Origin: Diaporthe sp. PMI_573
Taxonomy: Eukaryota; Ascomycota; Sordariomycetes; Diaporthales; Diaporthaceae
Direction: 5' to 3'
Length of the DNA stretch: 64,000 bases
Assembly (NCBI GenBank): GCA_021399435.1
Contig: JAJTUP010000063.1
Coordinates: 62,001 to 126,000 of the forward strand
The notes beneath the pieces were generated by a model. That model saw only the letters and a program-made list of their open reading frames with translations, had not been told where the DNA came from and searched no databases. Each line of letters begins with the position of its first letter. Positions within the stretch are counted from its first letter, which is position 1. The position numbers and the translations under genes are program-made. This document shows positions 50,801 through 60,622 of this stretch, one piece after another.

Positions 50801-53800
50801 TGGCGCTATGCTTGTTGAGCTGGCTACTGCTGTGGCCATGTACACTGGCAACAGAGCCGCCGGGAAGCCATGTTCTGCCCAGCTCGACAACATTTTCTTT
50901 ATTGCCCCATTCACGGTGGAGACGCCTCGTACTGTGACAATGACAATCACTCGTGACTCTACTGGAGAGTTCACGATTGAGAAAGAGAGCCAGTCTGACG
51001 AGGACGATGAAATGACAAGTATTGTCATGGCGAGCGGCAAGATTGGCACGTCCGAATCTGCTAACAATTCTGAAGAGGCACCGGATCGTCTCACGAGCAT
51101 GGCGAGCTTCCAGGATGCCTGTACGGAGCTGTTCGACGTGAAGGCAATGTGGAAGTCCCTTGAGGCCGCAGGCATCCACCACTCGGGCCATTTCCGTAGC
51201 CTTCAGCGAGCCTATGTCTCGTGCAAAGAGCCCAATCATCCAAAGGCATTTGGGCATATCAGTATAGCGGAGAATGGTGAGGATGGCTTCGTCGTGCACC
51301 CTGCCATCCTTGACTCTGCAATGCAACTAGTTGCAGCACTGGTGCTGGCTCATAGGGAGGGTCAGCCCACTGACAGCAGTCCACGCCAGACTTTCCTCCC
51401 CTTCTCGATGAAGGGCGTCAGGGTGAACTGCCCTGGACCGCGCGAGTCCCCGGGGCGCGACTTCTCTGCTCTGGCCGAGCTCTTCTCCGTCAAGAACACA
51501 GAGATCAAGGCCAAATTGTCTGTCTTGGATGAGTCTGGCAAGGTCATGTTCGACATTGACGAGGTCACCTTCCGCCCCTTGTCGTCTTCATCCTCAGCCG
51601 GCCCCGGCCCAGGAGATGAATCACGGCTGCTGGCCCCTCCTTTACATAACCTCGTCTGGCAACAATCACAGCATGGTCCAAAACATGTCGAGGATAAATT
51701 GCAGCAGTGTTTTTTGCTGTTACACGATGAAGATCAGGATCTTGCCAATGTGTTCACCGACGGTGCGAGCAACCCAGTCAGGGTGACATACTCGACAAAG
51801 GACATCGAGCAATCCGCACCGAATTCGACCTACTGCATCCTGCCAGCCTCTGTGAAGGCTGTAGAGCTGTCCTGCTGGGTCTTGGACTTGGTCAAGATCC
51901 TGACGGACCAGACCTCTCGCTCGGGTAACACGTCGTCTTTGTGGATCGTCACTCGCTCATGCCAGACCGCACCGTACGCTTATCCCGAACACGCTGCAAT
52001 CTGGGGCCTAGTAAGATGTCTGCGTCTTGAGGACACGTCGGGCTTGTCCATCGGTCTATGTGACTTGGTGTACGGCAGTGACGAGGCGACACCACCGCCA
52101 GCGGGGGCTTTCGCATCCTCCCTCGTCGGACGTCTACCAGTCCCGACACGCTCATCCAACGAGTGGGCATGGATCTCGTCTTCCTCTTCGTGGCTCGAGC
52201 CCCGTCTCGTCCCGGACCACACCACAAGCCTCGAACTCCCCACCGCGGCTATCGCAAAGCGCGGCCTCAATTCCCTCGAAGCCGCTCCTCTGCCCGACTT
52301 TGACAGCACTTTGGCCCAGCGCCTCGACGACAATAGCGTGCTCGTCTGTGTGCAGGCGGCAGGGATAAACTTCCACGATGTCGTATTTGCCACTTATGGG
52401 GCCACCAGCGAGGCCATGGACGACGGCAGTGCGCTAGGCGTCGACTTCTCTGGCGTGGTTCAGGCCGTTGGATCCAAAGTAGACCATGTCAAGCCCGGGG
52501 ACAGCGTCTTTGGGATGGCCGACGGCTCTATACGTAGCGTGCTTGTGTGCCATGGCAGTCTCCTGCGCAAACTGGAGCCGGGATGGGGACTGTCGGTCCA
52601 AGAGGCAGCTTCCCTCCCTACCATCTTTGCTACGGCACATTTCATTCTCCGTCACATTGCAGACGTACGCGCAGGCCAGACCGTGCTCATCCACACGGCC
52701 ACCGGGGGACTTGGGCACATCCTAGTCCGCATGGCCCAGGATCTGGGAGCCCGCGTGGTTGCAACTGCTGGTTCAGAGGAGAAACAGAGATATTTGGCTG
52801 ACGAGCTGGGTGTAGACCCGGGCCTGATCGCCACTTCCAGAGACGCTGCGAGCTTCTCGGAGCGCCTGAGTCACCTTGTATCCCAGGTCGATGTTGCTGT
52901 CAATACCTTGAGCGGTGACTACATCCATGAGACACTATCCTTGCTGAAACCCGACGGCAGGTTCTTTGAAACGGGCAAGCTCGCCATCTGGACTCCGGAG
53001 GAGGTTAAGTCTTCGCGGCCAGATGTCGAATACCATGTGGTCCACTTGACACAACCAGAACTTTTGAGTCAGTTCCTAGGGGATTTGAAAGATGCTCTCT
53101 CCCAGGGGGCCGTCTGCGCCCCGAGGATCGAGTCCTTCCAATACCCTGCTCAGCTCAAGGAGGCATTCGAGCACCTTCGAAATGCCCAGCATATTGGCAA
53201 GGTCGTGTTGACGATGCCCCATGCTCCGGGGAAAAGAATTTTGTGCCCACTCCAGTCATCTGTTGATGATTCCGTCAGGAGGGATGACGAAAATAGGGTG
53301 CGCGACGATGCTACGTATATCGTTACTGGCGGGAACAGCGGATTGGGTCTCGTGGCCGCTCGTGTCCTTGTTGATGCGGGCGCTCTCCACATTGTCTTAC
53401 TGTCCAGATCAGGTGTCGTGAGAGATCTCGACGCTCATGTACATGCCGAGATTGAGAAGGTTGCTGCTCAGACTGGTTGCAACTTGCAACACTGGGCTTG
53501 CGATGTCGGTGACAAGGCAGAACTAGGTAGGCTCCGTCCCCATCCCCAAACACCCCTCGTAACACTCCTGCCCCACCCCCCGGGGCCGCCGCCTCGTATG
53601 TCTTCATCGTTGCATGAAGATACACAAGCACTTTCTTTGGCTATTTACTGAACGAGATACCCAACAGAACGCATCATTCTCCACGTCCAACGTGACGGCA
53701 TGCCTCCCATTCGCGGTGTGATTCACGCAGCTGGAGTTCTCCATGACGCACCATTCCGGCAACAGACCAATTCCTTCATGGAAGTCGTCATGAGACCAAA

Positions 53801-55523
53801 GATACAAGGCGCCCAGAACATCATGGACCTGTTAAAGTCGAGCCTCGACTTCCTCATTCTATTTTCCTCGCCCGCTGGCTTGATTGGCACCGTAGATCAG
53901 GCCAACTACGGCGCTGCCAATGCAGTCCTCGACGCAATAGCCGGCGGCTGGCGCACAAATGGTCTGCCAGTAGTGAGTGTGGCATGGGGTCTGGTTGTCG
54001 GACTCGGAATCCTCACGCAGAGACCACCCACCCGAGCACTGGTCGAAAGACTGGGGCTGGTTTCACCAGACCTTGTCTACCGGGCCCTCGGTGCTGCGAT
54101 CGTGGAGGCAACAACTACCGCCGGCTGTGCCTACAAGATGGTTGCTCCGGTTCAGTGGGAGAAGCTGCTGCGGCCAGGAGGTGACCAGCGTGCCCTCTTT
54201 GCTGAGTATCAAAGACTTCTCGCCCTGCAGCGGCAGCAACAGCCTCGTCGCGCTGGGGCTGGCAAGTCTCGTCGTCCTAGAAATTCGACACGGCGGACTG
54301 GAACAACATCGTCTGCCAACGCTGCGCAGTCAACCTTTCCAGAGAGCCTCGCCTCGATAGAGACAACTATGCGTCAAGTATTATCTGACGTCGTCGCCGT
54401 CGACATACCCGAAGGCTCTAGAGACACGCGGCTGGATGACCTCGGCATGGATTCTCTCAGCTCGATGGAGCTGGGCAACCGCCTCAACGCCGCGTTCTCT
54501 GGCCTGAATCTATCTCCCATGGCCGTTCACTCCTTCCCGACTCTTGGTTCTCTGGCGCAGCACATTTATACAAAGCTGAGCATGACTGCAGCTGCTGCAG
54601 GCCCCGGGCTTGCCGAGCTTCCAGCACTCGCAGCTGCGGACGGCGCGACAGAGCGGAGCCTGGTCGAGCTGAATCAAGTTCCAGACGACAACAACCCAGA
54701 GACACCCGTCGGGATCATCATTCACGGCGCCTCGGGCGAGGTACACCATGCGCGAACTTTGGCCGCGAAACTTCCATTCAAAGTCTACGGCATCCGCCAG
54801 ACTTCTGACACACCTTCGCACAGCGTCGCCGCCATGGCAGCCTCCTACATCAACCTCCTTGTCAACGGGCCGCCTGGCATCCTCAGACGCCGCGTTCAGT
54901 TGATGGGTTATTCGTTTGGCGGCTGCGTCGCGTGGGAAATGGCACGCATGCTTGATATGGATGGGCCCTTCCGGCCCGAGCGCCTGTTCCTTCTCGATGG
55001 AGGCCCCTGCTCGGATGTCTCCATGGCGGCGGTCCTCGGCGCGGACATCTCCATGGCGGCCGGCCAGGATGACGATGAGGCTATTGGGCCCCACAGCATG
55101 ACTCTCATGGGGACCCTGCTCTTTGCCAGCGGCGCTGAGGTCGTCGACAAGGCTGAGATTGTCTCCACGCTTGAGGGCCTCGGCCTCACCGGATCGTCGG
55201 TTTCGGGACTGGCAGACGTGGAGAGCATCCGGCGCGCCAGGGAGGACATTGTGCAGAGGATTCCTGAGCAGCTGCGGGGTGATCCTCTCCGTCGCATGAC
55301 AGACGGCTTTGTCGCTAACTGTGCTTCGTATGACAGGTACTTGCTGTCCCACCGGGCGGGCAAGGTGCCCGTTTACGATGGGCCGGTCTGGATCTCGAGG
55401 TCGAGGTTGCCACGTGGGGAGGAGGAGCGAACAAAGGCACAGCTTTGGCTGGATTCTGATCACTACGGGTTCATGGACAGAGATGAGTTGTCTGATGCTA
55501 TTATTGATTTGGTTGGTGTGTAA
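37743..55523 (+). CDS. Multimodular type I polyketide synthase (second half of module 6, modules 7-8, TE)
   Basis: Nine exons: 37743-39471, 39540-40147, 40256-41079, 41146-43820, 43912-45444, 45512-49261, 49341-49518, 49625-53526, 53668-55523. They sum to 17,055 nt (5,684 residues and stop). The third junction was chosen so that the degenerate KR aligns residue for residue with KR2. The ATG at 37743 is preferred over one at 37587, because the added 52 residues look non-coding. Order: headless psiDH, MT, psiKR, ACP (Ser1229); KS7 (Cys1504), AT (Ser1919), DH, MT, KR, ACP (Ser3524); KS8 (Cys3815), DH, ER, KR, ACP (Ser5329), TE (Ser5482). With no KS ahead of its first MT and ACP, it must receive the chain from KS6 of the divergent synthase. 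It completes the chain and releases it. Confidence 0.9.
41990..48840 (+). other. PKS module 7: KS-AT-DH-MT-KR-ACP
   Basis: KS7 (1336-1774; Cys1504, His1639, His1695). AT7 (from 1825) has FTGQGSQ, GHSIGE (Ser1919) and KPFHSPLM (His2024), fitting malonyl. DH7 has HVVRGRPIMP (His2262) and LFDSAMQ (Asp2444). MT7 (2826-3176) has EVGAGSGST. KR7 (3202-3441) has GGTGGLG and QANHSSAN with His for Tyr. ACP7 carries Ser3524. The layout equals module 4. Expected outcome: an alpha-methyl, alpha,beta-unsaturated unit. Confidence 0.85.
49072..54575 (+). other. PKS module 8: KS-DH-ER-KR-ACP, no AT
   Basis: KS8 is broken by two introns. It has DTACSAS (Cys3815) and LGHLEG (His4001), but the usual HGTGT block reads EGHFTGT, keeping His3956. 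DH8 begins about 60 residues after the KS with no AT between: HVVKGVPTLP (His4149) and LDSAMQ (Asp4329). ER8 (4652-4982) has the TATGGLG loop. KR8 spans an intron, with GGNSGLG and QANYGAAN (Tyr5147 kept). ACP8 has DLGMDSLSS (Ser5329). No MT. Expected outcome: a fully reduced, unmethylated last extension. Confidence 0.83.
54696..55523 (+). other. C-terminal thioesterase, animal-FAS-like
   Basis: Residues about 5410-5684 form an alpha/beta hydrolase with nucleophile elbow MGYSFGGCVAWEM (Ser5482), LFLLDGGP (Asp5510) and DSDHYGF (His5665). The blocks KVYGIRQT, GYSFGGCVAWEM and LFLLDGGP resemble the type I thioesterase of animal fatty acid synthase more than the release domains usual in fungal PKSs. 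It should hydrolyse or cyclise the finished chain from ACP8. Confidence 0.8.
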
Positions 55524-55810
55524 GACAGCTGGTCGGTTGATTTGATTGGTCAAACATCGCCCTGTTCTTTCAGGAAATAAGAATCATTTACTACACCCAC
55601 CATGGACTATTTATATTCTTTAAGTTCCTCTACTAAGCTGGAACGGCAATGAGTGTCCTATAATGACAAGGAACAATGTGTCTTGTCGACGATAACAGTG
55701 AGATTCGCTATGCAAGGCTTTAATTAAACAGTGACTTTCCAACCTATATATACACCCACCATAGACCTGGTATCTATATACGTGAGACTACAGCATAGTG
55801 TTTGCAATAA
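55524..55810. other. Convergent 3' intergenic region
   Basis: This lies between the stop codon of the second PKS and the stop codon of the minus-strand FSH hydrolase. It is AT-rich toward 55700-55800 and shows no coding frame. It carries the two converging transcript ends. Confidence 0.5.
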
Positions 55811-56701
55811 TTACAGGTGGCTATTAGTAACAACTCTTCTCCAAGCTCCAATTATCTCTGCCAGGTCCTTATCAGACGTTGGCACCTTGTGCCCGTCATT
55901 GAAACGGTACACCTCAGCAGTCGGCTTGGAACCAAATCTTGTATTGGGGTGCACCATGCCCCAAAGCTCCTCGCTGCGCTCCCTATACACATGGTCTTCG
56001 AGGCCAATAACATGCACACACGGTGTACGCATACGCACGAGAGTCTTCCTCCCCTTCATCTTGTTAGCGGCGGGCACGCCATCATGTAGCACCGGATCCA
56101 GATAAGGGTCAACGGCGCACACCAGCACCACAAAATCCCACAGCTTGGGCACCAGACCCATCTCGGCCTTGAGGGTGAGGCTTGAGATGATGGCACCACC
56201 GTCGCTAAAGGCGAGGACGCCGTGGATGGGGCCGACGGCCCGGATGTCATCCAGGAGCCGATTCTCGACGGCCGCGTCCCGCCTGCGCCCGTACTGGGCG
56301 CCGTCGTGCGGTTCGAGCCACGACCGATATGGGCCGGGGAAGAGCGAGGTGACTTCTGCGAGGGGCTTGTCGACCGGGCCGAGCTCGCAGGACGACTCGA
56401 GGAAGACGAACTCGACGTCAGAGAAGACGACGGGGTCCCCAGCCTTGAATGAGGTATTGTGTCGAGGGCTCAGAGGGCTGAGGACCAGTGGGGTCTTGCG
56501 GAGGTGTTCTGCCCAGTACTTGCGCAGGCGGCTTGTCTGGAACTTGTTGATGTTGGCGTTGCAGCTGAAGCCGTGGAGACAGGCGATACGTAGCTTGCCA
56601 CCATTGGCTGAGGCCAATGGCTTTGCGTCTCGCGTTGGCGCAAGCTGCCCGGGTGTGTTCAGGAGCGAGTCCGTGGGGAGCTTGAACTTGACTTCTTTCA
56701 T
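55811..56701 (-). CDS. FSH1-family serine hydrolase (LovG-like)
   Basis: An intronless frame of 296 residues starting at the ATG at 56701; the 24 codons upstream have no ATG. Domain features of the FSH1 family are clear: IACLHGFSCNANINKFQ (39-55) near the N-terminus, EFVFLESSCELGP (97-109), the nucleophile region VLAFSDGGA (Ser166), and C-terminal candidates Asp236 and His271 (NDGHKVP). Members beside fungal PKS genes, such as LovG of the lovastatin pathway, hydrolyse the polyketide from its ACP in trans. Its end is 287 bp from the PKS stop, so a role in release or editing is plausible. The neighbouring synthase already has a TE, so the exact function is open. No signal peptide; cytosolic. 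Confidence 0.88.
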   Translation of the reverse strand: MKEVKFKLPTDSLLNTPGQLAPTRDAKPLASANGGKLRIACLHGFSCNANINKFQTSRLRKYWAEHLRKTPLVLSPLSPRHNTSFKAGDPVVFSDVEFVFLESSCELGPVDKPLAEVTSLFPGPYRSWLEPHDGAQYGRRRDAAVENRLLDDIRAVGPIHGVLAFSDGGAIISSLTLKAEMGLVPKLWDFVVLVCAVDPYLDPVLHDGVPAANKMKGRKTLVRMRTPCVHVIGLEDHVYRERSEELWGMVHPNTRFGSKPTAEVYRFNDGHKVPTSDKDLAEIIGAWRRVVTNSHL

Positions 56702-58008
56702 GTCGATCTTTGAACACAACACAAATTTTGAGAAGGAAAAAGGATACACACTGAAATATCTTGGAACTGTCAAATATGGGTGCTATAATTGCTGTCCGTG
56801 TAGGAGCGTTGCCTGGACCGGGTAGCATGTATTACAACAGATGAGTACTCTCAATGCCTGGCCAGCCTTCACAATTTGTAAACGTCTCCATCTCGATATC
56901 TCTCACAGGTGTCCATTACCCCGTGGTCCCCCTTGAATTTGCAATCAAACAAATCTTATCTCCAAAGCGTCGCACCCAAGATGTTCACACAAGGCAAATG
57001 AATCGCGGTACGCGCTAGAATACGGGCTGGCATTTGTCGATGTCTGAGACGACTCTCCACTATGCCGCGATCGTATAGAAAGGACCCGCCAAGTGCTCCG
57101 TTCTCTCGGGCGGACTTCATCCGGAAGCATGAACCTTCTTTTATGGGTTGGCGGAGCGACCCGCGTCACTGCGGTCCGGCAAGGAAGCATGCAAAGAAGC
57201 CGAGGTGCTTGGCCTGAGTACAACGAGTGGTGGGCCGAAGCATGACTCGAAAACATTTACCCGGTTCAAGTACATGATGTGTCAGATATTATATACCGTG
57301 TACTTCAGAGCCTTCTGGAGCATGTTCCTTTTAGTACAGTGCAGTGGTTAGAATTTGACAACGTGTATTAAGTCCATGCCGGGTGTAGGGCACTAAAGAG
57401 GGGTGCGGGAGATAAAAGCCCAAGGTTATACCACTTATACCTTAATAAAAAGATGAATCTATCTATGATATTAACTGTGTTATAATTTTCAACCATAACG
57501 TTTTTAATGAAAAAATGGAAATTCATTATATATTTTCCATCACCAAAAAAGAGAAATTCATATCTTTTAAATAATTTAGACATAATGGAACCTTTGTTTC
57601 CTATTATAAATGGCTGATTGTAGAAGTATTTGCGTGCAAAGTTGGTTGTGTGCCTCATGTACTGTATTTGACCCGCACGTACCGGGTGGGTGTGACAGCG
57701 AGACAGCAACCCCGCCTGCAAGCAGATATCAACCCTGTCTTCTCGCTTGTGACGTAAACAGACCACACTACCCCCAGCGGTCTACCGAGTTGCATGCACT
57801 GTGCCATGTGGAGTATTAGACCGGAAATGTTACGACTAATGAGAAGACTCGCGATTACTTCGAGTCAGATTGTCTAACACGGAACGTGACCCTAGCTGGA
57901 GTTCCTTTCACGACGTGATGCGGCCAGAATAGAAAACAGCAGGATCATCGTCCGTCTTCTGGATTCGGTCTTGGCCTAAGGTCATACCTAGGAGAATCGC
58001 AAATTATC
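56702..58008. other. Intergenic region with an AT-rich patch
   Basis: This lies between the FSH hydrolase start and the P450 start (divergent), so it should hold both promoters. The segment 57410-57610 is strongly AT-rich and contrasts with the GC-rich genes; it may be decayed repeat DNA. No protein frame with recognisable features and no tRNA was seen. Confidence 0.5.
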
Positions 58009-59986
58009 ATGTTTGTAATCCAAGCAGGTAGTGCTGCTCTTGCCGCCTACGGACGTCAGTCTCTAACCGTGGTGTCTTTACTCTTGGCTGGTTACGTCTT
58101 CTCTTTGTATTTTCAGAAGCTCCTGCTTCACTACCAAGTCACCAAGTTTCCTCTAGTAGGTGAAGAGCTCGGTGGCAAGGAACAACGCAAGAAGGCATGG
58201 ATCAAAGACTCTCGAAGTATGTACGCGGAAGGGTACGAGAAGTACAAGGATCGACCGTATCGAATCACGACAAAGGATGGTAAGTTTGATAGCGTCAGAG
58301 CCTCTTATTCTCCCTCCTTCGGATCCTAGGGATGAGTGAGTGCTCACCGTCGATACAGCCAATAGAATCACGATAGTTATCCCGTACAAAGAGTTGGATG
58401 CCCTGAAGCGCTTGCCGAATAATCACCTCAATTTGAACCGCGAGGTCCATGAGGTGAGTTGAGAATACGGTGCTCAGGCAAATCTTTCTCAACTAGCTAC
58501 TAACAAGGTACAGAGAACCGAGTCGATGCATACAGGCATGGACAGGGTGGACAAGGACTTCATGATTCACATGATTCGCTCTGACTTGACAAAAAACCTG
58601 AGTAAGTGCACATGAGCCCGCTCCTAATCAAATGAAGTCCTACATGTTTGTGCACCCCAGAGACGGCCGGCAGGTTCTGACATTGAACGTCAACGTAGAT
58701 CGCATCCACCCAGTCCTGGCCTCAGGCGCGAAAAGAATAGTCAGCGATGGACTTGGTGCGTGTGAGGACTGGACCGAGACAGTCCTCTTCCCCAAAATGC
58801 TCAAGATCGTCGCCATTCTCTCGGGGGAAATCTTTGTTGGCCCAGAAATTGCACACAAGGAAGAATATTACACGAACACCGTCACCGCCGTCAACGACTT
58901 CTTCCTGGCCGTCAACGCTGTCAAGAGGTGGCCCCAATTCCTCAAGCCCTATGTCAAATATTTCTCATCCGAGGTGAAAGGCCTTCAGCGTCATCTCACC
59001 GTCCACCGGGCTCTGATTACGCCAACTATCAAGGCACGAAAAGAAAGCCGTGACCGCGGGGAGGATATCCCTGACGATTTGATTACCTGGATGATGGATA
59101 AGGCGCCTCAGGTGAGTGAAATTTGCGTGCAAGAACTTCTCCCTAATATTTGTGTGGTGCTTTCTCCTTGAAGTCAGGAACCAGCTCAGCTTCTATAGTT
59201 GTGTCACGAGAGGTTTCTTTGTTTTGCTAGTGAATGCAATAATTACTTACAAGCTCAATCACTTAGTGGCCCGGCCAGACAGACGATGTGCAGGCAGAGG
59301 TTCAGTTTGAGTTGAGCGCGGTCACCATCTTCACGACCACAGCCATGATCGTCGCTGCGCTCTTCGAGCTGGCTATCCGACCAGAGGTTATGGAGGACCT
59401 TCGCGCGGAGATTCGAACTGTGCTCGACGCCAATAACGGCGAGATGACGCCCAGCGCGCTACATCAGATGAGACTCACAGACAGCTTCCTGCGCGAGACG
59501 GCAAGAGTGAACCCCCAGGCCCCAGCTCGGTTCCAGCGCTATGTCGAAAAGCCCCTCGTCCTCAAAGATGGCACATACATCCCCGCTGGAGTGTACATTG
59601 AGGCACCGGCTGAACCTATCCTGTACGACGCAAATGTTTTCCCCAACCCAGAGGTCTTCGACGCACGACGTTTCCTGAAGCTCCGAGAGGGGACAGGCGA
59701 GGATTATATCGGATATCAGAACAGGGAGCTGTATCAATTTGTGACTTCGACCAAGGAGAACCTGGCCTTCGGGTTCGGCCCCCACGTTTGTCCAGGTCGT
59801 TTCTGGGCTACCAACGCCCTCAAGCTGATGCTAGCCCGTATTATTTCGCGTTACGACATCAGAATGCCGAATGGATCCAAGGAGAAGGCCCGCTTGGTTA
59901 GTGCTGGTCTTCATGTCCAGCCCGATCCCACTGCCAAGATTGAATTCAAGGGACGAACCCCTGATGGAATTGAGGCAAACGCCTAA
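58009..59986 (+). CDS. Cytochrome P450 monooxygenase
   Basis: Five exons: 58009-58279, 58359-58453, 58514-58601, 58699-59111, 59279-59986, giving 524 residues. An N-terminal membrane segment (about residues 18-36) anchors it in the endoplasmic reticulum. The ExxR motif is ETAR at 362-365, the I-helix region reads TIFTTTAM at about 305-312, and the haem loop is FGFGPHVCPGRFW with Cys460. The layout resembles fungal secondary-metabolism P450s. The acceptor of exon 4 is the least certain: a second site at 58663 would add 12 residues and also keep the frame. Lying next to the FSH hydrolase and PKS pair, it is the only oxidase in the window and a candidate tailoring enzyme. Substrate unknown. Confidence 0.87.
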
Positions 59987-60151
59987 AGGGCTGCGATGCT
60001 GCTTGTGGTTGATTCGGGTCAGAGAGCTGGAATATCAATGCAAGTCGATTGCACCAACCAGGACCTACCTATCCAACGTTTCAGTCAACAATTGAACCAA
60101 CCTGGACGCCTATCTTGTTATTATAGCCCACCAGGATCTCATTTTCAGAGA

Positions 60152-60257
60152 GAATTTAAAGAATTACTGCTAGCAAATTCCACCGCTCGGCCAAAAGACC
60201 AAAGTTCCAATCTCCAATTGGAATTCCATAGCAGTATATAAGCCCGTACCGTCACAT
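60152..60257. repeat. Dispersed repeat copy B
   Basis: It runs from AATTTAAAGAATTACTGCTAG through CTCGGCCAAAAGACC to GCAGTATATAAGCCCGTACC. It pairs with copy C about 350 bp downstream and with copy A near 36.6 kb. This copy keeps more C and G than copy C and is the less mutated one. Confidence 0.65.
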
Positions 60258-60504
60258 TCCCCCCCTAAGGCCTTCCAGAGCTCTAGACAATAAGGGGCCA
60301 TATGTGGTTTCCATCGGCATGCAGCTTATAGGAGGCCTAAACTCTCAACAGGACAGAATCTCACTACTGGTTTAATAAAGTCATTTGCTAGACAAACGGC
60401 CCTTTGTGGTACTACAACCAGTGTCCCCTTCTACTAGGGCACCCTGTATTGTTGATTTTCAAACTAGGGGGCTTAAACCCCAGCCCTTTGATTGGAAATT
60501 AAGA

Positions 60505-60610
60505 CGGTTTAAAGAATTACTACTAGTAAATTCTACTGCTCGGCTAAAAGACCAGAATTTCTAATCTCTAATTAGAATTCCATACCAGTATATAAGCCTG
60601 TACTGTTACA
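60505..60610. repeat. Dispersed repeat copy C, RIP-mutated
   Basis: Same orientation as copy B. Its differences are mainly C-to-T: CGGCCAAAAG becomes CGGCTAAAAG, GCAAATTCCACC becomes GTAAATTCTACT, and CCCGTACCGTCAC becomes CCTGTACTGTTAC. This directional change is the expected mark of RIP. Confidence 0.65.
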
Positions 60611-60622
60611 GTTATTAGATAC

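Noticed and set aside
54510..55553. Long open frame antisense to ACP8-TE (347 codons)
   Set aside because: Antisense to a strongly conserved domain, with no recognisable motifs.
56702..56773. N-terminal extension of the FSH hydrolase to 56773
   Set aside because: The frame opens there with TTG, not ATG; the first ATG is at 56701 and the family needs no extension.
57368..57766. Minus-strand open frame of 132 codons over the AT-rich patch
   Set aside because: Composition (Phe, Asn, Tyr, Lys, Ile) follows the base bias rather than a protein family.
58602..58698. Alternative acceptor at 58663 in the P450 gene
   Set aside because: It also keeps frame but inserts 12 residues not expected at that helix; the 58699 start with a CTGAC branch-like site fits better, though not proven.
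60258..60500. Possible retrotransposon polymerase remnant between repeat copies B and C
   Set aside because: Short open pieces on either strand show no convincing polymerase or protease motif; not called.
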